Shown: positions 10,382 to 19,011, counted from the stretch's first letter. The stretch: 64,000 nucleotides of DNA from DATDAH01 sp963792205 (GCA_963792205.1 CAWBVI010000002.1:1240001-1304000); one strand, 5' to 3'. Translations and numbers: made by a program. Notes: a model not told the origin generated them from the sequence alone.

Positions 10382-12019
10382 GTGGATCGGGCGGCAGTCG
10401 CGGCGACGTTCTGCGCCACCCTCGTCGACGAGTGGGCTCGCGCCGGGCTCACCCACGCGGTCGTCGCCCCCGGCTCGCGGTCCACCCCGCTCACCCTCGC
10501 GCTGGCCCGGGACGGCCGCGTGCGCCTCGACGTGCACGTCGACGAGCGGTCGGCCGGCTTCCTGGCACTCGGGCGAGGGCTGGCCTCCGGGCGACCCGCG
10601 GTGGTGGTCACGACCAGCGGGACGGCCGCGGTCGAGCTGCACCCCGCCGTGGTGGAGGCCGACCGGGCCGGGGTGCCGCTCCTCGTGGCCACGACGGATC
10701 GACCGCCCGAGCTCCATGGTGTCGGGGCTCCCCAGACCATCCCGCAGTCCGGGCTGTACGGGCCCTCGGTGCGGCTCTCGGCCGAGCCGGGGGTCCCGCG
10801 TGAGGACGCCGCCTGGTCGTGGCGATCGCTCGCCTCGCGGGCGGTGGCGGCGGCGACCGGGCCACGCCCTGGGCCGGTCCACCTGAACCTCGCCTTCACC
10901 GAGCCGCTGCTCGGCGAAGCCGGCGCCTTGCCGGAGGGCCGTCCCGATGGCCGCCCCTGGCACGAGGCGCGGCCCACGGCGCCGACGACGGTCGCGGTCT
11001 CCGAGTTGGACGGGCGTCGAGGGGTGGTCGTCGCCGGTCGTGGGGTGACCGACGCCGGCGCGCTGCACGCCTTGGCCGAGGCGCTGGGCTGGCCGGTGCT
11101 GGCCGATCCCCTCAGCGGCGCCCGTCTCGACCGGCCCACGACCGTGGCCGGCTTCGACCTCCTGGCTCGCGTGGACGCCTGGGCCGACGCGCACCGTCCG
11201 GAGGCGGTGGTCCGCGTGGGTGCGCCGCCGGCATCAAAGGTGCTCGGCGCGTGGCTGGCCGACGTGCCGCTCCAGGTCGTGGTCGACCCGACGGGCGCGT
11301 TCGCCGACCCTCAGCGGGGCGCCTCGCACCTCGGGGGAGGGCTCCCGGACCCGTCGGGGCTCGCCCCGGCACCCGGGGGGTGGCTGGCGGACTGGCGCGT
11401 GGCGGACGACGCCGTGCAGGCCGTCCTCGAGGCGCAGACCGAGCTGACCGAGCCCGCTCTGGCCCGCACCGTGGTCGGGGCCGCGTCGAGGCTCGTGGTG
11501 AGCTCGTCGATGCCGGTCCGCGACGTCGAGTGGTTCGGCGGGACGAGCGCCGCCCGGGTGCTGGCCAACCGCGGTGCGAACGGCATCGACGGGGTGGTGT
11601 CGACGGCCGTCGGCGTGGCGTTGGACGGCGAGCCGACGGTGGCGCTGGTCGGCGACCTGGCGTTCCTGCACGACGCCAACGGGTTGCTGGGTGCGGCGCA
11701 TCGGGACCTGTCGCTGGTCGTGGTCGTGGTCGACAACGACGGGGGCGGGATCTTCTCGTTCCTGCCCCAGGCCGAGGAGCTCCCGACCGAGGAGTTCGAT
11801 CGACTCTTCGGCACCCCGCACGGCCTCGACCTCGTCGCCGTCGCCCGGGCCCACGGGGTGGCGGCGGAGGAGGTCACGACGCTCGACGAGGTGCGGGCGG
11901 CCGCCGCCGACGTCGGTCCGGGGGTGCGGGTGGTGGTGGCGCGCACCGACCGCCAGGCCAACGTCGTCGCCCACCAGGACATCTACGCCCAGGTCGCCGA
12001 CGCCGTCTCGCGCCTCTAG
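10382..12019 (+). CDS. menD: 2-succinyl-5-enolpyruvyl-6-hydroxy-3-cyclohexene-1-carboxylate synthase
   Basis: MenD is a thiamine-diphosphate enzyme that joins isochorismate and 2-oxoglutarate. The 545-aa protein has the N-terminal motif VVAPGSRSTPLTLAL, the TTSGTAAVELHPAVVEA segment near the catalytic glutamate, and the C-terminal ThDP/Mg region GDLAFLHDANGLLG with VVVDNDGGGIFSFLPQAE. The start is the GTG at 10382; longer in-frame extensions upstream run antisense through menH. It converges on menF with a 24-nt gap. Confidence 0.96.
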   Translation: MDRAAVAATFCATLVDEWARAGLTHAVVAPGSRSTPLTLALARDGRVRLDVHVDERSAGFLALGRGLASGRPAVVVTTSGTAAVELHPAVVEADRAGVPLLVATTDRPPELHGVGAPQTIPQSGLYGPSVRLSAEPGVPREDAAWSWRSLASRAVAAATGPRPGPVHLNLAFTEPLLGEAGALPEGRPDGRPWHEARPTAPTTVAVSELDGRRGVVVAGRGVTDAGALHALAEALGWPVLADPLSGARLDRPTTVAGFDLLARVDAWADAHRPEAVVRVGAPPASKVLGAWLADVPLQVVVDPTGAFADPQRGASHLGGGLPDPSGLAPAPGGWLADWRVADDAVQAVLEAQTELTEPALARTVVGAASRLVVSSSMPVRDVEWFGGTSAARVLANRGANGIDGVVSTAVGVALDGEPTVALVGDLAFLHDANGLLGAAHRDLSLVVVVVDNDGGGIFSFLPQAEELPTEEFDRLFGTPHGLDLVAVARAHGVAAEEVTTLDEVRAAAADVGPGVRVVVARTDRQANVVAHQDIYAQVADAVSRL

Positions 12020-12043
12020 CCACCACCCTCTCCGGGCCTGGGC

Positions 12044-13240
12044 TCAGAGGCGGACGAGGGCGCCGAGCATGGCCTGGAACTTGGCCCGGGTCTCCTCCAG
12101 CTCGGCGACCGGGTCGGAGTCGGCCACGATGCCGACGCCGGCCCACAGGTGGGCCTCGGTGCCCGCCAGCTCGGCCGAGCGGATGCCGACGGCCCACCGG
12201 CCGTTGCCGGCGCCGTCGACCCAGCCGACCGGGCCGGCGTAGCGGCCGCGGTCGCCGGTCTCGAGTTGGGCGATGAGGGCGAGGGCCTGCTCCCGAGGAG
12301 CGCCGGCCACCGCAGGCGTGGGGTGGAGGGCGTCGACCAGCTCGAGGACGGACGGGGCCGGGTCGGACAGACGACCCTCGACCAGGGTCCCGAGGTGCTG
12401 GACGTTGGCGACGCCGACGAGGGACGGCTCCGCCTCCTCGTCGAGGAACGAGCACCACGGCAGGAGCGTGTCGTGGACGAAGTCGATGGTGACCTGGTGC
12501 TCGGCCTGGTCCTTGGCGGAGGCGAGGAGGCCGGCGGCCAGGCGGGCATCGGTGGAAGGGTCGCCGCCCCGGGGCGCCGTTCCGGCCAGGGGATGTGAGC
12601 GCACCACGTCGCCGTGGCGGGCCACGAGGGTCTCGGGGCTGGCACAGACGAAGCCATCCACCGCGGCGACCATGCAGCCGGGGAAGGTGACGTGGAGCCG
12701 CTGGAGCAGAGCCGTCCGGTTGAAGGGGCGGTCGGCCTCGGCGACGAGCTCCCGAGCCAGGACGACCTTGCCCAGTTCGCCGCGCCGGACGGCGTCCCGA
12801 CCCGCGATCACGGCGTCACACCAGTCGTCGGTGGGCTGGGTCGAGCGCACGGTCACCGCGCCCGGCGAGGCCGACCGGGGCGGGTCGCCGGCGAGGACCG
12901 GTCCGGGATCGACGGCGCCGATCGTGGTGATCCACCGGCTGCCCCGGTCGTCACGGCCGACCAGTACCTCGGGCACCCGGAGGCACCGGGGGCCGTCGGG
13001 ACGGAAGGCCCAGGCGCCGAAGGCCACCGCGCCGGTGCCCGGCCCACCGACCTCGTCGTCGACCTCGATGGCCGCCAGCTGCGCCTGGGCCGCCACCGGA
13101 TCGGTGACCGTCAGCTCCAGGGCCGTGCCCCGCCCCGCCAGGCCGACCCCGTCGCGGGCGAAGAGGACGCCGTCCGGACCGGCGACCGAGAGCAGGTCGA
13201 CGTCGTGCTCGAGGCGCCGGGTGCGGGCGACGAGGGTCAC
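12044..13240 (-). CDS. menF: Isochorismate synthase
   Basis: This enzyme converts chorismate to isochorismate, the first committed step to menaquinone. The 398-aa chorismate-binding protein has FVCASPETLVARHGD, SHPLAGTAPRG, KDQAEHQVTIDFV, HPTPAVAGAPREQAL and the C-terminal Mg-binding stretch WAGVGIVADSDPVAELEET. The GTG start at 13240 overlaps the menG stop by 4 nt, so translational coupling is likely. A salicylate-type synthase is a conceivable alternative, but the men context favours MenF. Confidence 0.94.
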   Translation of the reverse strand: MTLVARTRRLEHDVDLLSVAGPDGVLFARDGVGLAGRGTALELTVTDPVAAQAQLAAIEVDDEVGGPGTGAVAFGAWAFRPDGPRCLRVPEVLVGRDDRGSRWITTIGAVDPGPVLAGDPPRSASPGAVTVRSTQPTDDWCDAVIAGRDAVRRGELGKVVLARELVAEADRPFNRTALLQRLHVTFPGCMVAAVDGFVCASPETLVARHGDVVRSHPLAGTAPRGGDPSTDARLAAGLLASAKDQAEHQVTIDFVHDTLLPWCSFLDEEAEPSLVGVANVQHLGTLVEGRLSDPAPSVLELVDALHPTPAVAGAPREQALALIAQLETGDRGRYAGPVGWVDGAGNGRWAVGIRSAELAGTEAHLWAGVGIVADSDPVAELEETRAKFQAMLGALVRL

Positions 13241-13932
13241 GATCGGGTCGCGGTGATGAGCTGGGCCGAGCCGAGCAGGAACGAGCGGTGCTCGATCCGC
13301 TCGAAGCCCGCGGCGCCGAGCCGGGTCAGCAGCTCGATGCGGGGCGGGAGGTAGGCGGTGGACGCCGGGAGGTAGCGGTAGGCGTCGCGGTCGGAGAGCA
13401 GGCCGCCGACCACGGGCACGACCCGGTCGAAGTACACGTGGTGGCCCCAGCGGGTCAATGGCGGCTCCGGTCGGTCGACCTCCAGGAGGCCGATCCGGCC
13501 GCCGGGGCGCACGGACCGAGCCAGCTCGGCGAAGAGGGCGTCGAGGGACACCACGTTGCGCAGGGCGAAGCCGCACACCGCACCGTCGGCGACCCCATCG
13601 GGCACCGGCAGCCGGGTGATGTCGCCCTGCACCCGGGGAGCAGAGGAGTGGCTCGCCTGCAGCATGCCGAAGGCCAGGTCGATGCCGATCGGGCGCAGGC
13701 CCTGGGCCAGGGCCTCGTCGCACAGGTCGCCCGTGCCGGCGGCGAGGTCGAGCACCAGGGCGCTGTCGCTCAGGCCGAGGGAGGTGATCGTCTGCCGGCG
13801 CCAGCTGCGGTCGAGCCCGAAGGTCATGAGTCGGTTGACCAGGTCGTACCGGGGGGCGATGGCGTCGAACATGCCCCGGACCGCGGTGGCCTTGGCCTCG
13901 CCCTCCGGCAGGCGATCGACGGTGGTCACCAT
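13237..13932 (-). CDS. menG: Demethylmenaquinone methyltransferase
   Basis: This UbiE/MenG-family enzyme makes the final C-methylation of demethylmenaquinone. The 231-aa protein begins with the family segment MFDAIAPRYDLVNRLMTFGLD, followed by the SAM-binding motif VLDLAAGTGDLCDEA, and the FALRNVVSLDALFAELARS and RPGGRIGLLEVDRP blocks. It is the first gene of a menG-menF pair. A TAGCCT box lies 7 nt before the ATG. Confidence 0.95.
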   Translation of the reverse strand: MVTTVDRLPEGEAKATAVRGMFDAIAPRYDLVNRLMTFGLDRSWRRQTITSLGLSDSALVLDLAAGTGDLCDEALAQGLRPIGIDLAFGMLQASHSSAPRVQGDITRLPVPDGVADGAVCGFALRNVVSLDALFAELARSVRPGGRIGLLEVDRPEPPLTRWGHHVYFDRVVPVVGGLLSDRDAYRYLPASTAYLPPRIELLTRLGAAGFERIEHRSFLLGSAQLITATRS

Positions 13933-13939
13933 GTCCGGA

Positions 13940-13945
13940 AGGCTA
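13940..13945 (-). promoter_or_regulatory. -10 box (TAGCCT) of menG
   Basis: TAGCCT on the minus strand ends 7 nt before the ATG at 13932, implying a leaderless menG-menF transcript. Confidence 0.5.
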
Positions 13946-13965
13946 CGGAGGCCGGAGCGTCGCGC

Positions 13966-15184
13966 TCAGATCGGGGCGGAGAGGTCAGCGACCATCCGGG
14001 GGAAGAGGGTCGCCATGAGCGACCGTTCGTCGACGTAGCCGACGTCGTCGTAGCGGTGCTCGAGCTCGAGGGCCCCGAAGCGCCCGAGGATCAGCGTGGC
14101 CACGGCATCCGGGGGGATCCCGGCCTTGTCGTCGTCGAGGGGATCGAGCGCCGGCTCGGGGTCGCGCCGCACGCCGGTGACCTCGCCCTGGTCGTAGGCG
14201 ATCACCAGGCCGTCCTCGTAGAACGACAGCTTCAGCTCACCCGCTCTCCCCGGCGAGGGCCGACGCGGCCAAGCGGGCCGAGAGCTCGGGTCGTAGGTGG
14301 TCGAGGAGGGCCACCGGATCGGGGATCCGGCCGTAGACCGCGTTGAACCGGGCCGGGTCGCGGGTGCTGTGGCGCTGCATCACCGTGCCCCACGCGTCGC
14401 CCTCGCGGTCGACGAGCCACAGGGGCAGATCCCCGGAGAGCTCGTCGGCCCGGGCCACGAGGGCACGGGCGGCGTCGGCCACACCGGCGGCGCCTTCGGC
14501 GAAGGCGTACTCCTCTTCGGGCCGGAGCTGGACGCGGGCAAAGCCCTCGACGGCATCCCCGCGGCGAGCGACCAGCACCGTCTCCTCCCACGTGGCCGCG
14601 CCGGCGAGCAGCCAGTCCCACCCGGCATCGGGCGTCATCAGCGCGAGGTCGGCCCGATCGGCAGCTCGGCGGTCGAGGGCCCGAATGGCATCGGCGTCGG
14701 CGGCCGTGGCCGCTTCGATCGTCCACCCCTCGGGGGCCTTGGGTCGGCTGTCGAGCAGGGCCGAGGGGAGGAATTCGATGGCGTAGCCGTAACCCAGCCG
14801 CCGGTAGAGGTACGGGATGCCGGTGATGAACTGCACCAGAGCGCCCGCGTCGTCGGCCCACTGGTGGTGGACGGCGAACTGGGCCCGGACGAGGCCGAGC
14901 TTGCGGGCCGTTTCGCGAGTGGCCACGAACTCGATCTGGGCGGCGGGCAGCTCCGTGGTGCCGTAGCGCATGACGTGGAGGAGGAGCGTGCAGCAGCTGA
15001 CGACGTCGCCGCCGGCGTCGGTCACCACCGTCCAGCGCCCCGGCCCGTACCCGGGCGCGGTGAGCACGTGTCGGACGGCGGCGCCCTCGTGCGCGCCGAA
15101 GACGTCGGTGCAGATCGCCACGATGGCGTCGTGGTCGTCGGCCGTGGCCTCGCGCAGGGTGAAGCCGTCGGGCAGGTCGGGCAC
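13966..15184 (-). CDS. Eis-like GNAT N-acetyltransferase with C-terminal SCP2-like domain, frameshifted
   Basis: The frame from the GTG at 15184 gives 315 aa with two GNAT-like halves (start MPDLPDGFTLREATADDHD). It ends at a TGA at 14237-14239, immediately after ALAGESG. In the next frame the sequence continues ELKLSFYEDGLVIAYDQGEV and ends LMATLFPRMVADL at 13966. These are the usual C-terminal strands of this family. Skipping the single base at 14239 joins them into a 405-aa protein of normal length. A separate 79-aa gene starting at the GTG at 14205 is possible but less likely. The substrate is unknown. A TAGCGT box lies 7 nt before the start. Confidence 0.82.
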
Positions 15185-15191
15185 GCCGCTG

Positions 15192-15197
15192 ACGCTA
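15192..15197 (-). promoter_or_regulatory. -10 box (TAGCGT) of the GNAT gene
   Basis: TAGCGT on the minus strand ends 7 nt before the GTG at 15184, matching the leaderless pattern. Confidence 0.45.
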
Positions 15198-15202
15198 AGC
15201 GG

Positions 15203-15904
15203 TCACCGTTCCGGTATCGGTGAGGTTTCTGCGGGGAGGAGGGGGAGCACGGCGGCCCAGGTCGGCGGGACGAGGTGGAGCAGGCGGTCGGGGTCGGCCG
15301 CGAGGAGGTCGAAGGCCAGGTCCCGGTGCCGGGCGATGGAACCGCGGAGATCGGCGAAGCCCGCTCCGAGGCCGGTGATGACGGCGAGCCCGGTTGGGCC
15401 GACGTCGACCGTGGTGACCGTGAGGTCGGGCCGGTCGGCCCGCAGGCAGGCCACGACCTTCCAGACGTCGCCGGCCCAGGCCACCGTCGTCCGGTCCCGA
15501 GCCGCCATGGCGGCATCGGTGGGGTGGCAGTCGTGGAGGAGGACGACCGTGCGGGGATGGGCCCACTGCTCCACGTGGGCCAGATCGGTCAGGGCCGCCT
15601 CGAAGAGGTGCAGGCCGTCGATGAAGGCGAGGTCGAGGGGGGCGTCGCCGAACACGTCGGCGGGCGCGTGGGTGGCGAAGAAGTCGTCGCTGGTGGTGGC
15701 CACGACCGAACGACCCGGTGCCCGGTCGGCCACCTCGGGCCCGGGCGCGGGATCGATGCCCACGGCCACCGTGCCCGGCCGGGTGAGGCCGAGGCTGTGA
15801 CCGTCGGCCACGCCGATCTCGAGGTAGCCGCGGGGTCGCAGGTGCTCGTGGATGCGGGCGAGGAGCGCGTAGTAGTGCGGGAAGGCCTCGTCGGTGGCGG
15901 TCAT
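15203..15904 (-). CDS. Class I SAM-dependent methyltransferase-like protein
   Basis: The 233-aa protein has a Rossmann-type SAM fold: YLEIGVADGHSLGL near residue 27, VAVGIDPAPGPEV for the ribose-binding acidic residue, and DLAFIDGLHLFEAALTDLAHV followed by VVLLHDCHP. This pattern is typical of the group with the IDG.H motif, often found near glycan or cell-surface genes. I chose the ATG at 15904, which overlaps the stop of the upstream zinc-ribbon gene by 4 nt and indicates translational coupling. The substrate is unknown. Confidence 0.85.
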   Translation of the reverse strand: MTATDEAFPHYYALLARIHEHLRPRGYLEIGVADGHSLGLTRPGTVAVGIDPAPGPEVADRAPGRSVVATTSDDFFATHAPADVFGDAPLDLAFIDGLHLFEAALTDLAHVEQWAHPRTVVLLHDCHPTDAAMAARDRTTVAWAGDVWKVVACLRADRPDLTVTTVDVGPTGLAVITGLGAGFADLRGSIARHRDLAFDLLAADPDRLLHLVPPTWAAVLPLLPAETSPIPER

Positions 15905-16098
15905 CGGCCTTCGGGGAGCACGGCGCCGCAGTGACGGCACTGGGGGTAGGCCCGGGACGCCGGCTCGCCGCAGTCAGGGCACCGGGGCACCGTGAGCCGG
16001 CCCCGGCGCAGGCGGCTGAGCACCGACCAGAGCATCCCGCCGATGGCGACGATGATGGCCACCTCGAGCCCGTCGCGGACGAGGTCACCGCCGTCCAT
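15901..16098 (-). CDS. Small membrane-anchored zinc-ribbon protein
   Basis: This 65-aa protein has one hydrophobic segment (LEVAIIVAIGGMLWSVLSRL, about residues 11-30), a short basic linker, and a zinc ribbon with two CxxC knuckles in PRCPDCGE and QCRHCGAV. It begins at the ATG at 16098, 9 nt after the preceding membrane-protein gene, and its stop overlaps the methyltransferase start. The function is unknown; the layout suggests a membrane-tethered, metal-binding scaffold. Confidence 0.78.
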   Translation of the reverse strand: MDGGDLVRDGLEVAIIVAIGGMLWSVLSRLRRGRLTVPRCPDCGEPASRAYPQCRHCGAVLPEGR

Positions 16099-16107
16099 CG
16101 CGCTCGC

Positions 16108-16470
16108 TCAGTCGAACCAGATGCGTTGGTGCTCGCGGCTCTCCGGGTGCAGCAGCAGGCAGAAGAGCGCGACCGGGAACAGGATGAAGATCAGGAAGCC
16201 GATGTCCAGCAGCCGGTCGAAGCCCAAGTAGAGGAGGGGGAGCAGGACGATGAGGGTGACCTCGAGGCCGGAGCAGGCCACGGCCAGCTTGTACCCCCAC
16301 CGTTGGCTGTTGGCGATGCCGTACGCTCCGACCGCGCCGGCGATCCCCCCGAGGGTGAGCAGCCAGTAGCTGGGCAGCAGCACGCCGAGGACGGCGTTGG
16401 CGTACAGCAGGAAGACCGCGATCTGGAGGGTCTGGGGCTGCGATGGGTTCGTCCAGCGACGGGTCTCCAT
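16108..16470 (-). CDS. Four-helix membrane protein of unknown function
   Basis: The 120-aa protein starts METRRWTNPSQPQTLQ at the ATG at 16470. It has four hydrophobic stretches, beginning at AVFLLYANAV, LLTLGGIAGA, LAVACSGLEV and GFLIFILFPV, and ends in a polar tail. It lacks recognisable active-site motifs. Its start codon overlaps that of the divergent nucleotidyltransferase (CATG shared on both strands), so the two genes must be controlled by intragenic promoters; CACACT lies 7 nt before this ATG. It leads a three-gene minus-strand group. Confidence 0.8.
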   Translation of the reverse strand: METRRWTNPSQPQTLQIAVFLLYANAVLGVLLPSYWLLTLGGIAGAVGAYGIANSQRWGYKLAVACSGLEVTLIVLLPLLYLGFDRLLDIGFLIFILFPVALFCLLLHPESREHQRIWFD

Positions 16471-17236
16471 GAGCGACAGTGTGGCAGCCGCGGGTCCGAT
16501 TGCCGGTGTCGTCCTGGCTGCCGGCGCCGGGACCCGGCTGGCCCCCCTGACCCAGCACCGCCCGAAGGCCCTGTGTCCTGTGGGTGGCGTGCCCCTCGTC
16601 GACCTGGCCGTCGAGCGGGTGCGGGAGGTGACCGACGCGGTCGCGGTCAACGTCCACCATGGTCGCGAGGCGATGCTCACGCACCTCGGGGACCGGGTGC
16701 ACGTGTCGCTCGAGGAGCCGGTCGCCCTGGGGACCGCAGGGGCGATCGGCGCGCTCCGGGCCTGGCTCGACGGGCGGGGAGCCGTCGTGGTCAACGCCGA
16801 CGCCTGGTGCCCGGGCGGCCTCCCTGCGCTCCTCGACGGTTGGGACGGCGAACGGGTCCGGGTGCTGGTGGCCGGTGGTGGCGCGCTGGACGGGAGCTCG
16901 CTCATCGCCGGCTCCCTCCTGCCGGGGGCGGTGGCCGCGACCATCGACGCCCGGCCCGCAGGGCTCTACGAGGCGGTGTGGCGCGATGCCCTCGCCGCCG
17001 GCCGGCTCGAGACGGTCGTGCACACCGGCCCGTTCGTCGACTGTGGGACGCCGGCGACCTACCTGGCGGCCAACCTGGCCGCCTCAGGGGGCACGTCGGT
17101 GGTCTCCCCTTCGGCCCGGGTGCTGGGCCGGGTGGTGCGCAGCGTGTGCTGGGAGGAGGCGGTGGTCCGGGCGGACGAGGTCCTGACCGACGCCATCCGC
17201 TTCAGCCGTCGGGGGACGGTCCTCGTCCGACGTTGA
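16469..17236 (+). CDS. Nucleotidyltransferase family protein (sugar-1-phosphate type)
   Basis: The 255-aa protein has the nucleoside-diphosphosugar pyrophosphorylase signature LAAGAGTRLAPLTQHRPKAL near residue 16, followed by PLVDLAVERVREV and VVVNADAWCPGG, where the metal-binding aspartate lies. The C-terminal segment (SPSARVLGRVVRSVCWEEAVV) resembles the start of a left-handed beta-helix but is short. It likely activates a sugar phosphate with NTP; the sugar cannot be told. Its 3' end overlaps the convergent rlmN by 35 nt. Confidence 0.86.
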   Translation: MSDSVAAAGPIAGVVLAAGAGTRLAPLTQHRPKALCPVGGVPLVDLAVERVREVTDAVAVNVHHGREAMLTHLGDRVHVSLEEPVALGTAGAIGALRAWLDGRGAVVVNADAWCPGGLPALLDGWDGERVRVLVAGGGALDGSSLIAGSLLPGAVAATIDARPAGLYEAVWRDALAAGRLETVVHTGPFVDCGTPATYLAANLAASGGTSVVSPSARVLGRVVRSVCWEEAVVRADEVLTDAIRFSRRGTVLVRR

Positions 17237-18239
17237 CCGGCGTGGCCAGCTGCCCGCAGGCGGCGTCGATGTCGACGCCGCGGTTCTGGCGGACGGTGAC
17301 CGCGACGCCGCGGCGGCGGAGCTGGCGGGCGAAGCCGTCGACGACCTCGGGCGGCGACCCCCGCGTGCCGTAGCCCGGCGTCGGGTTCAGCGGGATGAGG
17401 TTGACGTGGGCCCGTTGGCGCCGGGCGATGACGGCGAGGGCTTCGGCATCCTCCGGCCGGTCGTTGGTCCCGTCGATCATCGCCCACTCGAAGCTGAGGC
17501 GGCGGCCGTGGGCTTCTCGCCACTCGGCGCAGGCCGCTTCCACCGCGGCCAGGGGGTAGCGCCGGTTGATCGGCACCAGCTGGTCCCGGAGCTCGTCGTC
17601 AGCGGCGTGCAGGGAGACGGCGAGGCTGACCGGCAGGGCTTCGCCCGCCAGACGGCGGATGCCGGGGACGATGCCGACGGTGGAGATGGTCAGGTGACGG
17701 GCGCCGATGCCCAGCGCGTCGTGGATGCGCTCGACCGCGGCCCAGGTGGCGTCGTAGTTCGCCAACGGTTCGCCCATGCCCATGAACACGACGTTCGAAA
17801 GTCGGCGGGGCGCGGCCTCGCGGCGGGCCCGGACCACCTGCTCGACGATCTCCCCGGTGGTCAGGTGCCGGGTGAAGCCGGCCTGGCCGGTGGCGCAGAA
17901 GCCGCAGGCCATGGCGCAGCCGGCCTGGGTGCTGATGCACACCGTGCTGCGGTCGGGGTAGTGGAGGAGCACGCTCTCGACCTGGGCGCCACCGGCGACG
18001 GCCCAGGCCCACTTGACGGTCTCGCCGCCGTCGCCATCGCGACGAGCGACCGCGGTCAGGGCCGGCGGCAGGCGGTCGGCCAGCTCGGCCCGGAGGGCGA
18101 GGGGGAGCGTCGTGACCTCCTCGGGCTCGAGGCCCTGCCGGTAGAGGCCGTCCCACACCTGCTCGACCCGGTAGCGGGGGTGGTCGACGAGGAGCTCGGC
18201 CAGACCGGCGCGGTCGAGGTCATGGCGGCTCGTCGTCAC
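17202..18239 (-). CDS. rlmN: 23S rRNA (adenine(2503)-C(2))-methyltransferase
   Basis: RlmN is a radical-SAM enzyme that methylates A2503 of 23S rRNA and A37 of some tRNAs. The 345-aa protein has the 4Fe-4S motif CAMACGFCATG, the GMGEPLANY block, VSLHAADDELRD and the conserved C-terminal cysteine in GVDIDAACGQL used in the ping-pong mechanism. The GTG start at 18239 lies 6 nt after a TACGCT box. It is divergent from the VIT1-family gene. Confidence 0.96.
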   Translation of the reverse strand: MTTSRHDLDRAGLAELLVDHPRYRVEQVWDGLYRQGLEPEEVTTLPLALRAELADRLPPALTAVARRDGDGGETVKWAWAVAGGAQVESVLLHYPDRSTVCISTQAGCAMACGFCATGQAGFTRHLTTGEIVEQVVRARREAAPRRLSNVVFMGMGEPLANYDATWAAVERIHDALGIGARHLTISTVGIVPGIRRLAGEALPVSLAVSLHAADDELRDQLVPINRRYPLAAVEAACAEWREAHGRRLSFEWAMIDGTNDRPEDAEALAVIARRQRAHVNLIPLNPTPGYGTRGSPPEVVDGFARQLRRRGVAVTVRQNRGVDIDAACGQLATPVNVGRGPSPDG

Positions 18240-18245
18240 CCCCGA

Positions 18246-18251
18246 AGCGTA
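18246..18251 (-). promoter_or_regulatory. -10 box (TACGCT) of rlmN, overlapping the VIT1-gene box
   Basis: TACGCT on the minus strand ends 6 nt before the rlmN GTG. Its TA (18250-18251) is shared with the opposing box. Confidence 0.5.
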
Positions 18252-18255
18252 CGGT
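18250..18255 (+). promoter_or_regulatory. -10 box (TACGGT) of the VIT1-family gene, overlapping the rlmN box
   Basis: TACGGT ends 6 nt before the GTG at 18262. It forms, with the rlmN box, the same shared-TA bidirectional arrangement as at menH/menD. Confidence 0.5.
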
Positions 18256-18261
18256 TGACCC

Positions 18262-18993
18262 GTGGCCGACGTCCCCCGGCCGACGCGGCCCCGGCCGCCG
18301 GTCGCCGAACACCACCATCGAGACGTGACGGGTGGCGTGGCCCGGGCGGCGGTGTTCGGCGCCAGTGACGGCCTCGTCTCCAACACCAGTCTCATCCTCG
18401 GGGTGGCCGGGGCCGACCCGGGGGCGGGCTTCGTGCGCCTGGCCGGGCTGGCGGGCCTGATCGCCGGGGCGGTGTCCATGGCGGCGGGGGAGTACGGCTC
18501 GATGAAGGCCCAGCAGGAGCTGCTGGAGCGGGAGCTCGCCCTCGAGCGTCGAGAGCTGGAGCGCAACCCCCACGTCGAGACGGTCGAGCTGACCGAGCTC
18601 TACCAGTCCCGGGGCCTGGCCCCCGACCTGGCCAAGGAGATGGCGGAGGGGGTGATGACCGATCCCGAGCTGGCCCTGCAGGTCCACGCCCGGGAGGAGC
18701 TGGGGATCGACCCGGATGCCCTTGGCTCGCCGGTGCGGGCGGCCATCAGCTCGTTCCTGTCGTTCTCGTGCGGGGCCCTCCTGCCCCTGCTGCCGTGGTT
18801 CGTCGGCTCGGGCACGGCCGCCCTCGTGGCGTCCGTGGTGCTCGGCGTCGTCGGCGCGGCTGCGCTCGGCATCGCGCTGGCGCAGTTCACGCTCGGCTCG
18901 CCGTTCCGCCTCGCCCTCCGCTACGTCGCCATCGCCGTCGTCGCCGGCGCCATCACCTTCGGCATCGGCAACGCCATCGGCATCTCCACCTGA
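18262..18993 (+). CDS. VIT1/CCC1 family transporter
   Basis: This 243-aa membrane protein belongs to the VIT1/CCC1 family, which moves Fe(II) or Mn(II) out of the cytoplasm. The first helix carries the family signature VFGASDGLVSNTSLILGVAG, followed by GAVSMAAGEYGSMKAQQELL. A long amphipathic cytoplasmic region (about residues 80-155, rich in Glu) corresponds to the metal-binding domain. Three C-terminal helices follow. The start is the GTG at 18262, directly after a -10-like box. It converges on the mshD-like gene. Confidence 0.92.
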   Translation: MADVPRPTRPRPPVAEHHHRDVTGGVARAAVFGASDGLVSNTSLILGVAGADPGAGFVRLAGLAGLIAGAVSMAAGEYGSMKAQQELLERELALERRELERNPHVETVELTELYQSRGLAPDLAKEMAEGVMTDPELALQVHAREELGIDPDALGSPVRAAISSFLSFSCGALLPLLPWFVGSGTAALVASVVLGVVGAAALGIALAQFTLGSPFRLALRYVAIAVVAGAITFGIGNAIGIST

Positions 18994-19011
18994 CCCCAGG
19001 CGGGCGGGCGG

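Noticed and set aside
13966..14205. An independent 79-aa gene with a GTG start at 14205
   Set aside because: The reading frame continues upstream of this GTG into ELKLSFYEDG, directly adjoining the GNAT stop, and matches the C-terminal part of that family.
14237..14239. Programmed +1 frameshifting like prfB in the GNAT gene
   Set aside because: No slippery CUU-type codon or upstream Shine-Dalgarno-like stimulator is seen, and two other conserved genes in the window have similar single-base indels, so sequence error or mutation is simpler.
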